A stretch of 64,000 bases of DNA from JAKZRT01 sp965247915 (GCA_965247915.1 OZ252048.1:186001-250000); one strand, 5' to 3'; positions 35,158 to 43,488 are shown, numbered from the stretch's first letter. Notes: generated by a model not told the origin, from the letters alone. Numbers and translations: made by a program.

Positions 35158-35180
35158 CCCCTCTTCCTCTGGGAGAGGGG
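35158..35180. repeat. Palindromic repeat after ArsR gene
   Basis: CCCCTCTTCC-TCT-GGGAGAGGGG, 10-bp stem with one G-U pair, similar to the stems at 27442-27466. No T-run. Possibly a repetitive extragenic palindrome acting as a weak terminator. Confidence 0.55.
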
Positions 35181-35275
35181 ATGGGGGAAAGGCCGGACAC
35201 TTACGCCTCTCACAGGCTTTTTCAGATTTAAATATATAAAACATATACTTACCAGTTTGCTCAACGTGAGCACAT

Positions 35276-36157
35276 TCACCGCTGCTCTCTCAGCAGCATC
35301 AACAGCGCCAGCACCGTCGCCCCCACGCCGGCCAGGATCAGTCCCGGCGGCGCCGCATTTCCCAGCCCCAGCTGCCACAGGATCACCCAGCTGGGGGTGA
35401 GGTAGGTATAGGCCATGACTTTTGAGGACGGCAGCCGCAGGGTCGCGAACTGGACCAGCACGAAACTGACCGCCGTGGCCGCCGTCGAGACATAGATAAT
35501 CGTGATCCAGACGATCGGCGGCAGCGCCGCCCATTCAGTCTCGGCCAGGTCGTTCCAGCCCCAGATCGTGGTCACGATCAACGCCCCTATCAGCGTCCCG
35601 AAAGTGAAGGTCACCGCCGCCTCGCCCCGGTTCAGCCGCCGCACCAGCGGCGTATAGACCGCGTGCGCGACGCAGCCGATGAAATAGATACTCTCGCCCC
35701 GGCCCACCTCAAACACTCGCAGCGCGCCCAGATCGGCGCGAAAGATCACCCACAGCGCCCCCGCCGCCCCCACGCTCAGCGCCAGGGCGATCCAGCCGGT
35801 CGTGACCTGCCGAAGCAAAAGCCAGCCAAAGCCCGCCGACATCACCGGGGTCAAAGTGAAGACCGCCGCCGCCGCGACCGGGGGCGCGGTCTTCAGCCCC
35901 TCGAACATCAGGATGAAATAGATCGCGAAGAGCCCGCCCAGCACCAGGTACCGCCACGCCGCCCGCCCGTCGCCGGGCCGGATCGCCCCCCGTGCCGCGG
36001 CCAGCGATCCGACCAGCACCGCGGCGATAAAAAACCGCACCGCGGTCAGCGCGGCGGGCGCAATCTCGTTGGCCGCCAGCACCCCGAGCGCGAACGACCC
36101 CGCCACCAGCGCCGAAAACGCAAGCATCGCCAGATGGCCGCGCTCGGCCTCTGTCAT
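35276..36157 (-). CDS. DMT-superfamily (EamA) metabolite exporter
   Basis: A 293-residue inner-membrane protein with ten hydrophobic segments and two EamA repeats (first near 10-135, second near 150-285). Characteristic stretches: ALTAVRFFIAAVLVGSLAA, FEGLKTAPPVAAAAVFTLTP and FATLRLPSSKVMAYTYLTPS. The ATG overlaps the stop of the LysR gene, so it is coexpressed with that regulator. Substrate unknown. Confidence 0.9.
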   Translation of the reverse strand: MTEAERGHLAMLAFSALVAGSFALGVLAANEIAPAALTAVRFFIAAVLVGSLAAARGAIRPGDGRAAWRYLVLGGLFAIYFILMFEGLKTAPPVAAAAVFTLTPVMSAGFGWLLLRQVTTGWIALALSVGAAGALWVIFRADLGALRVFEVGRGESIYFIGCVAHAVYTPLVRRLNRGEAAVTFTFGTLIGALIVTTIWGWNDLAETEWAALPPIVWITIIYVSTAATAVSFVLVQFATLRLPSSKVMAYTYLTPSWVILWQLGLGNAAPPGLILAGVGATVLALLMLLREQR

Positions 36158-37035
36158 AGTGTGTCCCAGTCCTTCGTTGCGGCCTTGAGATTGGTCAGGA
36201 AAGCCTGAACCTTGGGCGTGCGGTGCAGGTCCATATGGGTCACCAGCCACAAAGGTGCCGCCCATTCGGGCCGCGGCGCCAGAACCTCGACCAGTTCGGG
36301 ACAGCGCCGCGCTTGCCAGACCGCCACAAACCCCAATCCAGCGCCGCCCCGGATCGCCTCGAGCATCGTCGCGTTATCTGTGGTGCGGAACTTGGCCTGT
36401 TCGGGCGGCACCCGCTCGTAAAGCCAGCTGTAAAACGGCGCCCGCGACTGGAGGTTGTCGAAGGTAACAAAGACATGATCGCCGAGATCGTCCTCGGACG
36501 CGACGCCGCCGCTCCGGTCGAGATAGCTCTGCGACGCATAAAGCCCGATCTTGGAACTCAGAAACGGCTGCACCACATTGTCGGGCTCATTCGGCGCGCT
36601 GCCGGCCCGGATCGCCACATGCGCCTCGCCGTATTCCAGCCGAAAGATGCGGTTGTCGGTCAAAAGGCGCACCGTCAGGTCGGGGTGGCGGCACTGAAAT
36701 CCGGCCAGCACCGGGGCCAGCCGCATCGAAACCGTCGCAAGCGTGGTCACCACCAGCTCGCCGCCGACCTCGTTGCCACGCCCCCTGAGGCGGCTTTGAA
36801 GCTGGGCGAGCTGGTCGTCGGTGGTCTGGGCCACCTGCATCAGATCGGCCCCAGCCTCGGTCGCCGTATAGCCGCGCGCGTGACGCTGGAAAAGCTTGGT
36901 CCCGAGGCGCGCCTCAAGCGCGTCGATATGGCGAATGACCGTGGCGTGATGCACGCCCAGGGCCGCCGCCGCCCCGCTGACGGTGCCCTCGCGCGCCACA
37001 TGATAGGCGGTTCGCACCTCGTCCCAATTTTCCAT
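36154..37035 (-). CDS. LysR-family transcriptional regulator
   Basis: A 293-residue protein with N-terminal winged HTH (MENWDEVRTAYHVAREGTVS, GAAAALGVHHATVIRHIDAL, EARLGTKLFQRHARGYTATE) and a substrate-binding domain (ELVVTTLATVSMRLAPVLAG, IRGGAGLGFVAVWQARRCPE). GAGGAC precedes the ATG at 37035. It is divergent from the azoreductase gene across 160 bases, so it probably controls that gene and its own operon with the exporter. Confidence 0.93.
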   Translation of the reverse strand: MENWDEVRTAYHVAREGTVSGAAAALGVHHATVIRHIDALEARLGTKLFQRHARGYTATEAGADLMQVAQTTDDQLAQLQSRLRGRGNEVGGELVVTTLATVSMRLAPVLAGFQCRHPDLTVRLLTDNRIFRLEYGEAHVAIRAGSAPNEPDNVVQPFLSSKIGLYASQSYLDRSGGVASEDDLGDHVFVTFDNLQSRAPFYSWLYERVPPEQAKFRTTDNATMLEAIRGGAGLGFVAVWQARRCPELVEVLAPRPEWAAPLWLVTHMDLHRTPKVQAFLTNLKAATKDWDTL

Positions 37036-37197
37036 CGTCGTCCTCTTTCGGTCAGCCGTTAAGACAATAATCGATCCCACTCATCAATTTTCGCACAGAA
37101 GCTGTTCGAACTTTACCATTGCGTGAAAATACGCGCAATCCATATCCCCCTTTGTGAGCGCCGACCGACAGTCGCTCGGCCCATCAAAGGACAGCAG

Positions 37198-37752
37198 ATG
37201 ACTCATATTCTTCACATCGACGCATCGGCCCGGCACCAGCAGTCGGTCAGCCGCGCGCTTTCGGCAGAAGCGGTTGAAAACATTGGCGGCGGGGCGGCGA
37301 ACGTCACTGTAACGCGGCGCGACCTGGCAAATGGCTTGCCGCAGGTTGACGAGTCCTGGGTCGGTGCGAATTTCACACCGAAAGCGGCGCGAACTGACGA
37401 ACAGCGCAGCGTACTCGAATTGTCGGACGCGCTGGTTGACGAACTGCGTGCCGCCAATGTCATCGTGATCGGCATGCCGGTCTACAACTTCTCGGTGCCC
37501 GCCGCGCTCAAGGCCTGGATCGACCAGGTCGCGCGCGTCGGCGAAACATTCGCCTACACCGAGACCGGGCCAAAGGGCTTGTTGGACGGCAAAAGCGTGA
37601 TCGTGACATTCGCCTCGGGAGGGGTCGCGTTAGGGTCGGACTACGACTTTGCCAGCGGCTATTTGCGCCATTTTCTTGGATTTCTGGGGATCACAGACGT
37701 CAAGTTCATCACATCGGACGAGTCGACGGACGGGGCAAAAAAGGCAGCCTGA
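37198..37752 (+). CDS. azoR: FMN-dependent NADH:azo/quinone oxidoreductase
   Basis: A 184-residue flavodoxin-fold reductase that reduces quinones and azo dyes with NADH. Seen: ILHIDASARHQQSVSR (FMN phosphate loop), IGMPVYNFSVPAALKAWIDQ near 97-116 and VARVGETFAYTETGPKGLL, then FASGGVALGSDYDF. Slightly shorter than the about 200 residues usual, missing mostly from the C-terminus. Divergent from a LysR gene, a common arrangement. Confidence 0.93.
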   Translation: MTHILHIDASARHQQSVSRALSAEAVENIGGGAANVTVTRRDLANGLPQVDESWVGANFTPKAARTDEQRSVLELSDALVDELRAANVIVIGMPVYNFSVPAALKAWIDQVARVGETFAYTETGPKGLLDGKSVIVTFASGGVALGSDYDFASGYLRHFLGFLGITDVKFITSDESTDGAKKAA

Positions 37753-37774
37753 AATATTTGCCCTTCTTCTTGGC

Positions 37775-37834
37775 AAAAATACCCCGGGGGGTGCGGGGGG
37801 CTGGCCACCCGCTTCGGGTGCCCGCATCGCGGGC
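37775..37834 (-). repeat. Repeat copy A, also displaced terminator of the sdh operon
   Basis: AAAATACCCCGGGGGGTGCG then GGGGGCTGGCC is the same core as the elements at 47695 and 51813. On the minus strand the region contains GCCCGC-GAT-GCGGGC and CACCCG-AAG-CGGGTG stems and ends in TATTTTTGCC, which fits a terminator for the sdh operon that was separated from sdhB by the Fic insertion. Confidence 0.6.
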
Positions 37835-37845
37835 GCAACCGGCCA

Positions 37846-37944
37846 TCACATCTGCCGTTCGACCATCATCTTCTTGATCTCGACAATCGCCTTGGCCGGG
37901 TTCAGGCCCTTGGGGCAGGTCTTGGTGCAGTCCATGATAGTGTG
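37846..37944 (-). pseudogene. Detached 3' end of sdhB (32 codons and stop)
   Basis: On the minus strand it reads HTIMDCTKTCPKGLNPAKAI then VEIKKMMVERQM and TGA. The functional sdhB ends HTIMNCTKTCPKGLNPAKAI, VEIKKMMVERRM and TAG. The 96-base DNA copies (37849-37944 and 39259-39354) differ at about eight positions, mostly third codon positions, so this is a homologous but diverged end, not a fresh duplicate. It no longer has a 5' part. It is interpreted as the original host sdhB end displaced by the Fic-bearing insertion. Confidence 0.85.
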
Positions 37945-37945
37945 G

Positions 37946-38035
37946 ATGTCGAGAGTTCTTGTATTATATCTGCTAACTTGCTGCATAGGAGAAGAGAAAC
38001 TTCCAAAGAAACTTGCAAAGAAACTCGCAACTTAG
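37946..38035 (+). CDS. Possible 29-residue peptide ahead of fic
   Basis: ATG to TAG frame reading MSRVLVLYLLTCCIGEEKLP then KKLAKKLAT: a hydrophobic start and a lysine-rich repeated tail encoded by the 12-base tandem repeats. No good ribosome site is seen. Could be a small antitoxin-like or leader peptide, or nothing; reported as a weak candidate because Fic genes often have small partners upstream. Confidence 0.2.
   Translation: MSRVLVLYLLTCCIGEEKLPKKLAKKLAT
37993..38028. repeat. Three tandem 12-bp repeats upstream of fic
   Basis: AGAGAAACTTCC, AAAGAAACTTGC and AAAGAAACTCGC follow each other without gaps, about 75 bases ahead of the Fic start codon, in AT-rich DNA unlike the host. They may be repeated regulator sites. 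Confidence 0.65.
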
Positions 38036-38103
38036 ACCTCCACTTTATGGGAAACAGGCGATATACTTCAAAGTACCATTGAAAAATCCAAGAAAGGTAT
38101 AAA

Positions 38104-39252
38104 GTGCGCTTCGCTGAATTCGAGAACAGCCCGGCCGGGGCTCTGGTGCCCACGGTCTACAATCAACGAGCTTTTGTCCCAAATCCACTACCGCCAAAAC
38201 TCGACCTGTCGAAGATCGCGTTTGACCTTAGTGCCGCAATGGCGGCTGTCGGAGAGCTGCGCGGCGCTTGTCGGCTGCTGCCCAACCCCTACATCCTGAT
38301 CAGGCCGCTTCAACGCCTCGAAGCACAAACGTCGTCGGCAATGGAAGGAACTTACACAACCGCTGATGCACTGGTCATGGCCGAAGCTGGCGTAGACAAA
38401 GCTCCGACACTGGAGACAATTGAAGTCAATAATTACACGCGCGCGCTGTCATGGGCGGTACACCAGCTTGAAAGCCTGCCTGTCTCGGTAAGGTTGATAA
38501 AAGGCGCACACAAAGTATTGCTGGAACACGTTGGCAGGGCACGTGGCCAGGACAAGCAGCCAGGAGAATTCGCACGTCACCAAAATATGATCGGCGGAGC
38601 ATCGCTTGAGACCGCACGCTTTATTCCGGCGCCACCGACCGAAACGATTGAAGCGATGAGCGCGCTTGAAAGATTTGTTAATCGCAGGGACAAATCAACC
38701 GCATTGCCACTGATAGACATCGCGCTTGTCCACTACCAATTTGAAACCATTCACCCTTTTGCTGATGGCAACGGCAGAGTCGGGCGCATGCTCATTTCGC
38801 TTATGGCGATCAGCGAAAAACTGCTCGACATGCCAGTCCTATACATGAGCCCAGAACTTGAGAGGAAAAAAGACCAATACATAGATCATATGTATGATGT
38901 ATCGAGCAGCGGAGCGTGGGAGGCTTACATTAGATTTTTTCTGAATGTTGTTGTCGAAAGCTGTCAGCGATCGATCAAGACGACAGATAGAATATTGGAA
39001 TTGCAAAAGCAGTATCACGAAGCGGCGCGGGCAAGATCGCGGAGCAACAACATGAATGTTGTCGTCGATATGCTTTTTGAATCACCCGTTATTCAGCCGA
39101 ATGACATAATGGAGCGCGCCGGAATTTCGGACCCGACCGCCCGAAACTTGCTTCGTCATTTGACCGATATTGGCATTCTTGAGGAATGGAAAGCTGTCTA
39201 TCCGACCGTGTGGGTGGCGGGTGAGCTCTTGGATGTATCCCGCCCGCTCTAG
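38104..39252 (+). CDS. Fic-domain protein (AMPylation/nucleotidyl transfer) with own inhibitory helix
   Basis: A 382-residue Fic protein. The N-terminal inhibitory motif SSAMEG ([S/T]-x3-E-[G/N]) near 77 marks a class II Fic whose ATP site is blocked in cis; the catalytic loop HPFADGNGRVGR near 218-229 is complete (catalytic His, Gly-Asn-Gly-Arg anion loop, last Arg); a C-terminal winged helix (MERAGISDPTARNLLRHLTD) follows. Such proteins transfer AMP to target proteins or regulate transcription. Starts with GTG at 38104 after AAAGG. Codon and base use is AT-richer than neighbours. Stop is three bases from the sdhB stop on the other strand; bracketed by sdhB 3' copies. Confidence 0.93.
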   Translation: MRFAEFENSPAGALVPTVYNQRAFVPNPLPPKLDLSKIAFDLSAAMAAVGELRGACRLLPNPYILIRPLQRLEAQTSSAMEGTYTTADALVMAEAGVDKAPTLETIEVNNYTRALSWAVHQLESLPVSVRLIKGAHKVLLEHVGRARGQDKQPGEFARHQNMIGGASLETARFIPAPPTETIEAMSALERFVNRRDKSTALPLIDIALVHYQFETIHPFADGNGRVGRMLISLMAISEKLLDMPVLYMSPELERKKDQYIDHMYDVSSSGAWEAYIRFFLNVVVESCQRSIKTTDRILELQKQYHEAARARSRSNNMNVVVDMLFESPVIQPNDIMERAGISDPTARNLLRHLTDIGILEEWKAVYPTVWVAGELLDVSRPL

Positions 39253-39255
39253 GGA

Positions 39256-40035
39256 CTACATCCGCCGTTCCACCATCATCTTCTTGATCTCCACGATCGC
39301 CTTCGCCGGGTTCAGCCCCTTGGGGCAGGTCTTGGTGCAGTTCATGATGGTGTGACAGCGGTAGAGCTTGAAGGGGTCTTCGAGGTCGTCCAGCCGCTCG
39401 CCTGTGGCCTCATCGCGGCTGTCGATGATCCAGCGGTAGGCGTGCAACAACGCCGCCGGTCCCAGGTAGCGGTCGCCGTTCCACCAGTACGAGGGGCACG
39501 AGGTCGAGCAGCAGGCGCACATGACGCATTCGTAAAGCCCGTCCAGTTTGCGCCGATCGTCAATCGATTGCTGCCATTCCTTCGCGGGCTTGTTGGTCGC
39601 GGTCTCGAGCCAGGGCATGATGCTGGCGTGCTGGGCATAGAAATGCGTGAGGTCGGGTATAAGGTCCTTGACCACCGGCAAATGGGGCAGGGGGTAGATC
39701 TTCACGTCGCTCTTGACCTCATCCAGCCCATAGATGCAGGCCAGAGTGTTGATCCCGTCGATGTTCATCGCGCACGACCCGCAAATGCCTTCGCGGCAAG
39801 ACCGGCGGAATGTCAGGGTCGGGTCGATCTCGTTCTTGATCTTGATCAGCGCGTCCAGAACCATCGGCCCGCAGGCGTCCAAATCGACGAAATAGGTGTC
39901 GACCCGCGGGTTCTCGCCATCGTCGGGCGTCCAGCGATAGACTTGGAACTTGCGCACATTGGCGGCACCCTCGGGCTTGGGCCAGGTCTTGCCCACGCGA
40001 ACGCGGCTGTTTTTGGGGAGTGTCAGCTGGACCAT
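39256..40035 (-). CDS. sdhB: Succinate dehydrogenase iron-sulfur subunit
   Basis: A 259-residue membrane-peripheral subunit passing electrons from FAD to quinone. Three clusters: [2Fe-2S] ligands in RRSCREGICGSCAMNIDG and LACIYG, then CVMCACCSTSCPSYWWNG ([4Fe-4S]) and CHTIMNCTKTCPKGLNP ([3Fe-4S]/[4Fe-4S]). Complete and normal length. The last 32 codons match the detached copy at 37846 with mostly synonymous changes, so they may have come with the Fic insertion. Last gene of the sdh operon, after two lipoprotein genes. Confidence 0.97.
   Translation of the reverse strand: MVQLTLPKNSRVRVGKTWPKPEGAANVRKFQVYRWTPDDGENPRVDTYFVDLDACGPMVLDALIKIKNEIDPTLTFRRSCREGICGSCAMNIDGINTLACIYGLDEVKSDVKIYPLPHLPVVKDLIPDLTHFYAQHASIMPWLETATNKPAKEWQQSIDDRRKLDGLYECVMCACCSTSCPSYWWNGDRYLGPAALLHAYRWIIDSRDEATGERLDDLEDPFKLYRCHTIMNCTKTCPKGLNPAKAIVEIKKMMVERRM
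39259..39354. repeat. 96-bp sdhB 3'-end repeat, copy continuous with sdhB
   Basis: Second copy of the repeat found at 37849-37944 in the same orientation, about 91 percent identical by eye. This copy completes the sdhB reading frame. Together the pair brackets 1.3 kb with the Fic gene, like the att sites of an element that integrates at a gene 3' end. Confidence 0.85.
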
Positions 40036-40045
40036 GTCCCGCCTC

Positions 40046-40387
40046 CTATTGATTGGCCAGGACAAGTTCGGCCAGCATCAGCGGGCCGACGTTTTCGATC
40101 AGGCAGGTGATCGTGTCGCTGCGCGTGGTGATTTCAAGCACCAGCGCCACGGTCGTATCGGTAACGCCGGTCACCGCCGCACCGGCAATTTCAACAATCT
40201 CCGATCCGGTCGCATTGTCGATAATGCAGTCGGTCACCGGCGCGGCGTTCACGCCCGGGGCCTTGTCCTCGATGACGTCGTTGACCACCGATTTCGCGGC
40301 GTTGCGGGTAACTTCGGTCCCAAAAGGCGTGTCACAGGCAGTCAACGCCACAAGCGTCGCGACCGCAAAGGCTAGTTTTTGCAGCAT
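40046..40387 (-). CDS. Small lipoprotein in the sdh operon (second)
   Basis: A 113-residue predicted lipoprotein, lipobox LTAC with Cys at about 18 (signal MLQKLAFAVATLVALTAC). The mature part has two Cys (TDCIID and TCLIEN) that could form a disulfide and hydrophobic beta-like stretches. Not recognised as a named family. It lies ten bases before sdhB on the same strand, so it is cotranscribed with succinate dehydrogenase. Confidence 0.78.
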   Translation of the reverse strand: MLQKLAFAVATLVALTACDTPFGTEVTRNAAKSVVNDVIEDKAPGVNAAPVTDCIIDNATGSEIVEIAGAAVTGVTDTTVALVLEITTRSDTITCLIENVGPLMLAELVLANQ

Positions 40388-40432
40388 GGTGCCGATCCCT
40401 TCAATGCAGTGAATGGCCGAAAACCGAACATG

Positions 40433-40753
40433 TCAGCTGGTGCCCGCTTCTTCATCGACGCACTGGTCGATCTTTGCATAATCGGCTGCGGTGGCCTCTT
40501 GCCCGTTCAACGTCACCTCATAGCCGGTTTCCAGGATCGACTTATATTCGATGCGATCCTTGTGTTCCGGGTCGTCCGAGCCAACCATCACAATCTCGCC
40601 CGTGGCAACCAGCGCCACAGTGCACACAAGAACCTGATTTTTGAGCAGCTCCATCTCCGGCGTTACCTCGCCGCTTGTCACCGGGGCGGTGACGGTTGGT
40701 TCGCAGGCGGCCAGCGCCACGGCCAGTGCCGTAAAGGTTATTAGCTTGTACAT
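40433..40753 (-). CDS. Small lipoprotein in the sdh operon (first)
   Basis: A 106-residue predicted lipoprotein with lipobox LAAC (signal MYKLITFTALAVALAAC). The mature part has Cys in LVCTVALVATG and KIDQCVDEEAG and is acidic. Its ATG overlaps the sdhA stop (ATGA), strong evidence for translation coupled to sdhA. Unrecognised family; with the next gene it separates sdhA from sdhB. Confidence 0.8.
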   Translation of the reverse strand: MYKLITFTALAVALAACEPTVTAPVTSGEVTPEMELLKNQVLVCTVALVATGEIVMVGSDDPEHKDRIEYKSILETGYEVTLNGQEATAADYAKIDQCVDEEAGTS

Positions 40754-42558
40754 CAGAACGTCCTCTTTTTTGGGGCAATTCGCTCAAGCGCGATGCCGCC
40801 TTGGGCTTCGGCGCTAAGGGGTTCGGTGACCACCGGGCGATAGCTTAGGCTCACCCCGGTAGCATCCACCCGGCTGATCGTGTGGACCCGCCAGTTGGCG
40901 TCGTCACGGTCGGGGTGGTCTTCGTGCGCGTGCGCGCCCCTGCTTTCATGGCGCGCCTCGGCGCCGACAATTGTGGCCAGCGCATTCGGCATCAGGTTGG
41001 CCAGTTCCAGGGTTTCCATCAGGTCGGAATTCCAGACCAGGCTGCGGTCGGTGACCTTCAGGTCCGACAATTGCCCGGCGATCGCCTGCATTTTGTCCAC
41101 GCCCTCGGCCATGGTACGCGCGGTGCGGAACACTGCGGCATCGGCCTGCATGGTGCGCTGCATGTCCAGCCGCAGATTGGCGGTTGGCGTGGCGCCGTCG
41201 GCGTGGCGCAGCCCGTCGAACCGGTCGAGCGCGTGATCGACCGAGGTGCGGTCGGCGGGCGGCGTCGGCGTATCAGCGGCGACAACTTTTCCAGCCCGGA
41301 TCGCCGCAGCACGGCCAAACACAACCAGGTCAATCAGCGAGTTTGACCCCAGCCGGTTGGCGCCATGAACAGACGCACATCCGGCTTCGCCGACAGCCAT
41401 CAGGCCCGGAACGTTGCGGTTCGGGTCGTCCGCGGCGGGGTTCAGCGCCTCGCCCCAGTAATTCGTCGGGATCCCGCCCATGTTGTAATGCACCGTCGGC
41501 AGCACCGGGATCGGTTGCCTGGTGACATCGACGCCGGCAAAGATTTTGGCGCTTTCGGAAATGCCCGGCAGGCGCTCGGCCAGCGCCTCGGCGGGCAGAT
41601 GGTTTAGGTTCAGGTAAAGGTGGTCGCCATCCGCCCCCACGCCCCGGCCCTCGCGAATTTCGATAGTCATCGAGCGGCTGACGTAATCGCGCGGGGCCAG
41701 GTCCTTGTAGGTCGGCGCATAGCGCTCCATGAACCGCTCGCCTTCCGAGTTGGTCAGATAGCCGCCTTCGCCGCGCGCGCCCTCGGTGATCAGGCAGCCG
41801 GAACCGTAGATGCCGGTGGGGTGGAACTGCACAAACTCCATGTCCTGCAACGCCAGGCCGGCGCGCGCCACCATGCCGCCGCCGTCGCCGGTGCAGGTAT
41901 GCGCCGAGGTGGCGCTGAAAAAGGCGCGGCCATAACCGCCGGTGGCCAGCACCACCATCTTGGCGTTGAAAACATGCATCGTGCCATCGTCGAGCTTCCA
42001 GCAGACCACGCCCTGACAGGTGCCGTCATCCGACATGATAAGGTCGATGGCGAAGTATTCGATGTAAAACTCAGCATTGTGCTTCAGGCTTTGGCCGTAA
42101 AGCGTGTGCAATATCGCATGGCCGGTGCGGTCGGCGGCAGCGCAGGTGCGTTGCACCGGCGGTCCTTCGCCAAACTCGGTCGTATGGCCGCCGAAGGGGC
42201 GCTGATAAATCTTGCCCTCTTCGGTGCGCGAAAACGGCACGCCGTAGTGTTCCAGCTCGTAAACCGCCTTGGGGGCCTCGCGCGCCAGATATTCCATTGC
42301 GTCAGTATCACCCAGCCAGTCCGAGCCTTTGACGGTGTCGTACATGTGCCACTGCCAGTGGTCGGGGCCCATGTTGCCGAGCGATGCAGCGATGCCGCCC
42401 TGCGCGGCGACGGTGTGCGACCGGGTCGGGAAGACCTTGGTCACGCAGGCGGTCCGCAGCCCCTGTTCGGCCATGCCAAGCGTGGCGCGCAGGCCCGACC
42501 CGCCAGCACCGACAATAACCACGTCATAGTCATGGGTCTCGTATTCGTAAGCTGCCAT
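40753..42558 (-). CDS. sdhA: Succinate dehydrogenase flavoprotein subunit
   Basis: A 601-residue FAD enzyme oxidising succinate to fumarate. Seen: VVIVGAGGSGLRATLGMAEQ (FAD Rossmann), TRSHTVAAQGGIAASLGNMG with the His that binds FAD covalently, HPTGIYGSGCLITEGARGEG, and the active-site region ERYAPTYKDLAPRDYVSR with catalytic Arg, then VHGANRLGSNSLIDLVVFGR. Length is standard. ATG at 42558 chosen by homology; the frame extends further. Confidence 0.97.
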   Translation of the reverse strand: MAAYEYETHDYDVVIVGAGGSGLRATLGMAEQGLRTACVTKVFPTRSHTVAAQGGIAASLGNMGPDHWQWHMYDTVKGSDWLGDTDAMEYLAREAPKAVYELEHYGVPFSRTEEGKIYQRPFGGHTTEFGEGPPVQRTCAAADRTGHAILHTLYGQSLKHNAEFYIEYFAIDLIMSDDGTCQGVVCWKLDDGTMHVFNAKMVVLATGGYGRAFFSATSAHTCTGDGGGMVARAGLALQDMEFVQFHPTGIYGSGCLITEGARGEGGYLTNSEGERFMERYAPTYKDLAPRDYVSRSMTIEIREGRGVGADGDHLYLNLNHLPAEALAERLPGISESAKIFAGVDVTRQPIPVLPTVHYNMGGIPTNYWGEALNPAADDPNRNVPGLMAVGEAGCASVHGANRLGSNSLIDLVVFGRAAAIRAGKVVAADTPTPPADRTSVDHALDRFDGLRHADGATPTANLRLDMQRTMQADAAVFRTARTMAEGVDKMQAIAGQLSDLKVTDRSLVWNSDLMETLELANLMPNALATIVGAEARHESRGAHAHEDHPDRDDANWRVHTISRVDATGVSLSYRPVVTEPLSAEAQGGIALERIAPKKRTF

Positions 42559-42572
42559 GATATTCCTTCGGG

Positions 42573-42944
42573 TCAGAGCGCCAGGCGGGCGATTGCAAAA
42601 AGACCGACCGCGATGGCCGCATAGCTGAAACACACCGTCGCGACGATCATCGCTTCGCGCTTCAGGCCCTGCACGTAATCCTCGATCACCGCGCGCACGC
42701 CGTTCTTGAAATGCAGAAATCCGACCGTGATCGTCAGCGCCGCGACAATGGCCGGGAAGGGCCGCGCAAAATAGTCGGTAACCTCGGCGTAAGGGGCCCC
42801 CAGCATCGGACCAAAGGTAAAGACGAAAAGCGGCACTAGGATCAGCAGGCCAACGGACGTCACGGTCATCGACAAATGGTGGGCGGTGCCGGTGTGTGCA
42901 GCACCAAGGCCACGAACACGCTTGCGGTCTGTCAGATATGCCAT
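42573..42944 (-). CDS. sdhD: Succinate dehydrogenase membrane anchor subunit D
   Basis: A 123-residue subunit with three membrane helices (VTSVGLLILVPLFVFTFGPM, PFPAIVAALTITVGFLHFKN, IVATVCFSYAAIAVGLFAIA). The short basic N-terminus VRGLGAAHTGTAHHL and HFKNGVRAVIEDYV, with the heme/quinone region, match alphaproteobacterial SdhD. A GA-rich ribosome site precedes the ATG. Confidence 0.92.
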   Translation of the reverse strand: MAYLTDRKRVRGLGAAHTGTAHHLSMTVTSVGLLILVPLFVFTFGPMLGAPYAEVTDYFARPFPAIVAALTITVGFLHFKNGVRAVIEDYVQGLKREAMIVATVCFSYAAIAVGLFAIARLAL

Positions 42945-42954
42945 TCCCGCCCCC

Positions 42955-43338
42955 TCAGATCACAACAAGTGTCAGAACGGTCAGAACCAACGAGCCGATG
43001 ATCGCTGCCCAGCCGAGCCGTTCGGCCACAGCCATCTCTAAACCCCGGCCGCTGTCCCAGATCAGATGCCGGACCCCGGCCAGCGCGTGATACCAAAGCG
43101 CCCACAGCGACAGCACCATGACAACGTCACCCAGCCACGAAGTTATCATCCGGTCCGCCAGCGCAAAATACCCGGGACTGGTTGATGCCGCCAGCAACCA
43201 CCACACCACCAGAACCGCGCCCAAAATCAGCGCGTTGCCGGTAATCCGGGTCAGGATCGAGCTGATCGAGGTCAACTGGGGACGGTAGATGGAAATATGC
43301 GGTGAAAGAGGGCGGTTGCCCCGGTTCACGTCTGCCAT
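42955..43338 (-). CDS. sdhC: Succinate dehydrogenase cytochrome b556 subunit
   Basis: A 127-residue subunit: RPLSPHISIYRPQLTSISSI is the family signature (RPLSPHLxIY), followed by three helices, with heme-ligand candidate His in WYHALAGVRHLIWDSG. First gene of sdhC-sdhD-sdhA-lipoprotein-lipoprotein-sdhB. ATG at 43338 is chosen by homology. Confidence 0.94.
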   Translation of the reverse strand: MADVNRGNRPLSPHISIYRPQLTSISSILTRITGNALILGAVLVVWWLLAASTSPGYFALADRMITSWLGDVVMVLSLWALWYHALAGVRHLIWDSGRGLEMAVAERLGWAAIIGSLVLTVLTLVVI

Positions 43339-43488
43339 GGTCGCTTCTCTCCCGAAATGGGCGGTCTTGAGTCCCTTTTGGCGCATATTCGCACAAGTGT
43401 CACCTTGGCACATGGCATCGCGCCCGCGCCGATTTGGCGCAGAGCCGGATTTTCAAAATTTACGCGATCACGCCTTAACAAAGCGTGA

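Noticed and set aside
37902..38153. A minus-strand frame over the fic promoter considered as an antitoxin.
   Set aside because: It overlaps the fic start and the sdhB remnant, and its repeated VSL pattern is only the reverse reading of the 12-bp repeats.
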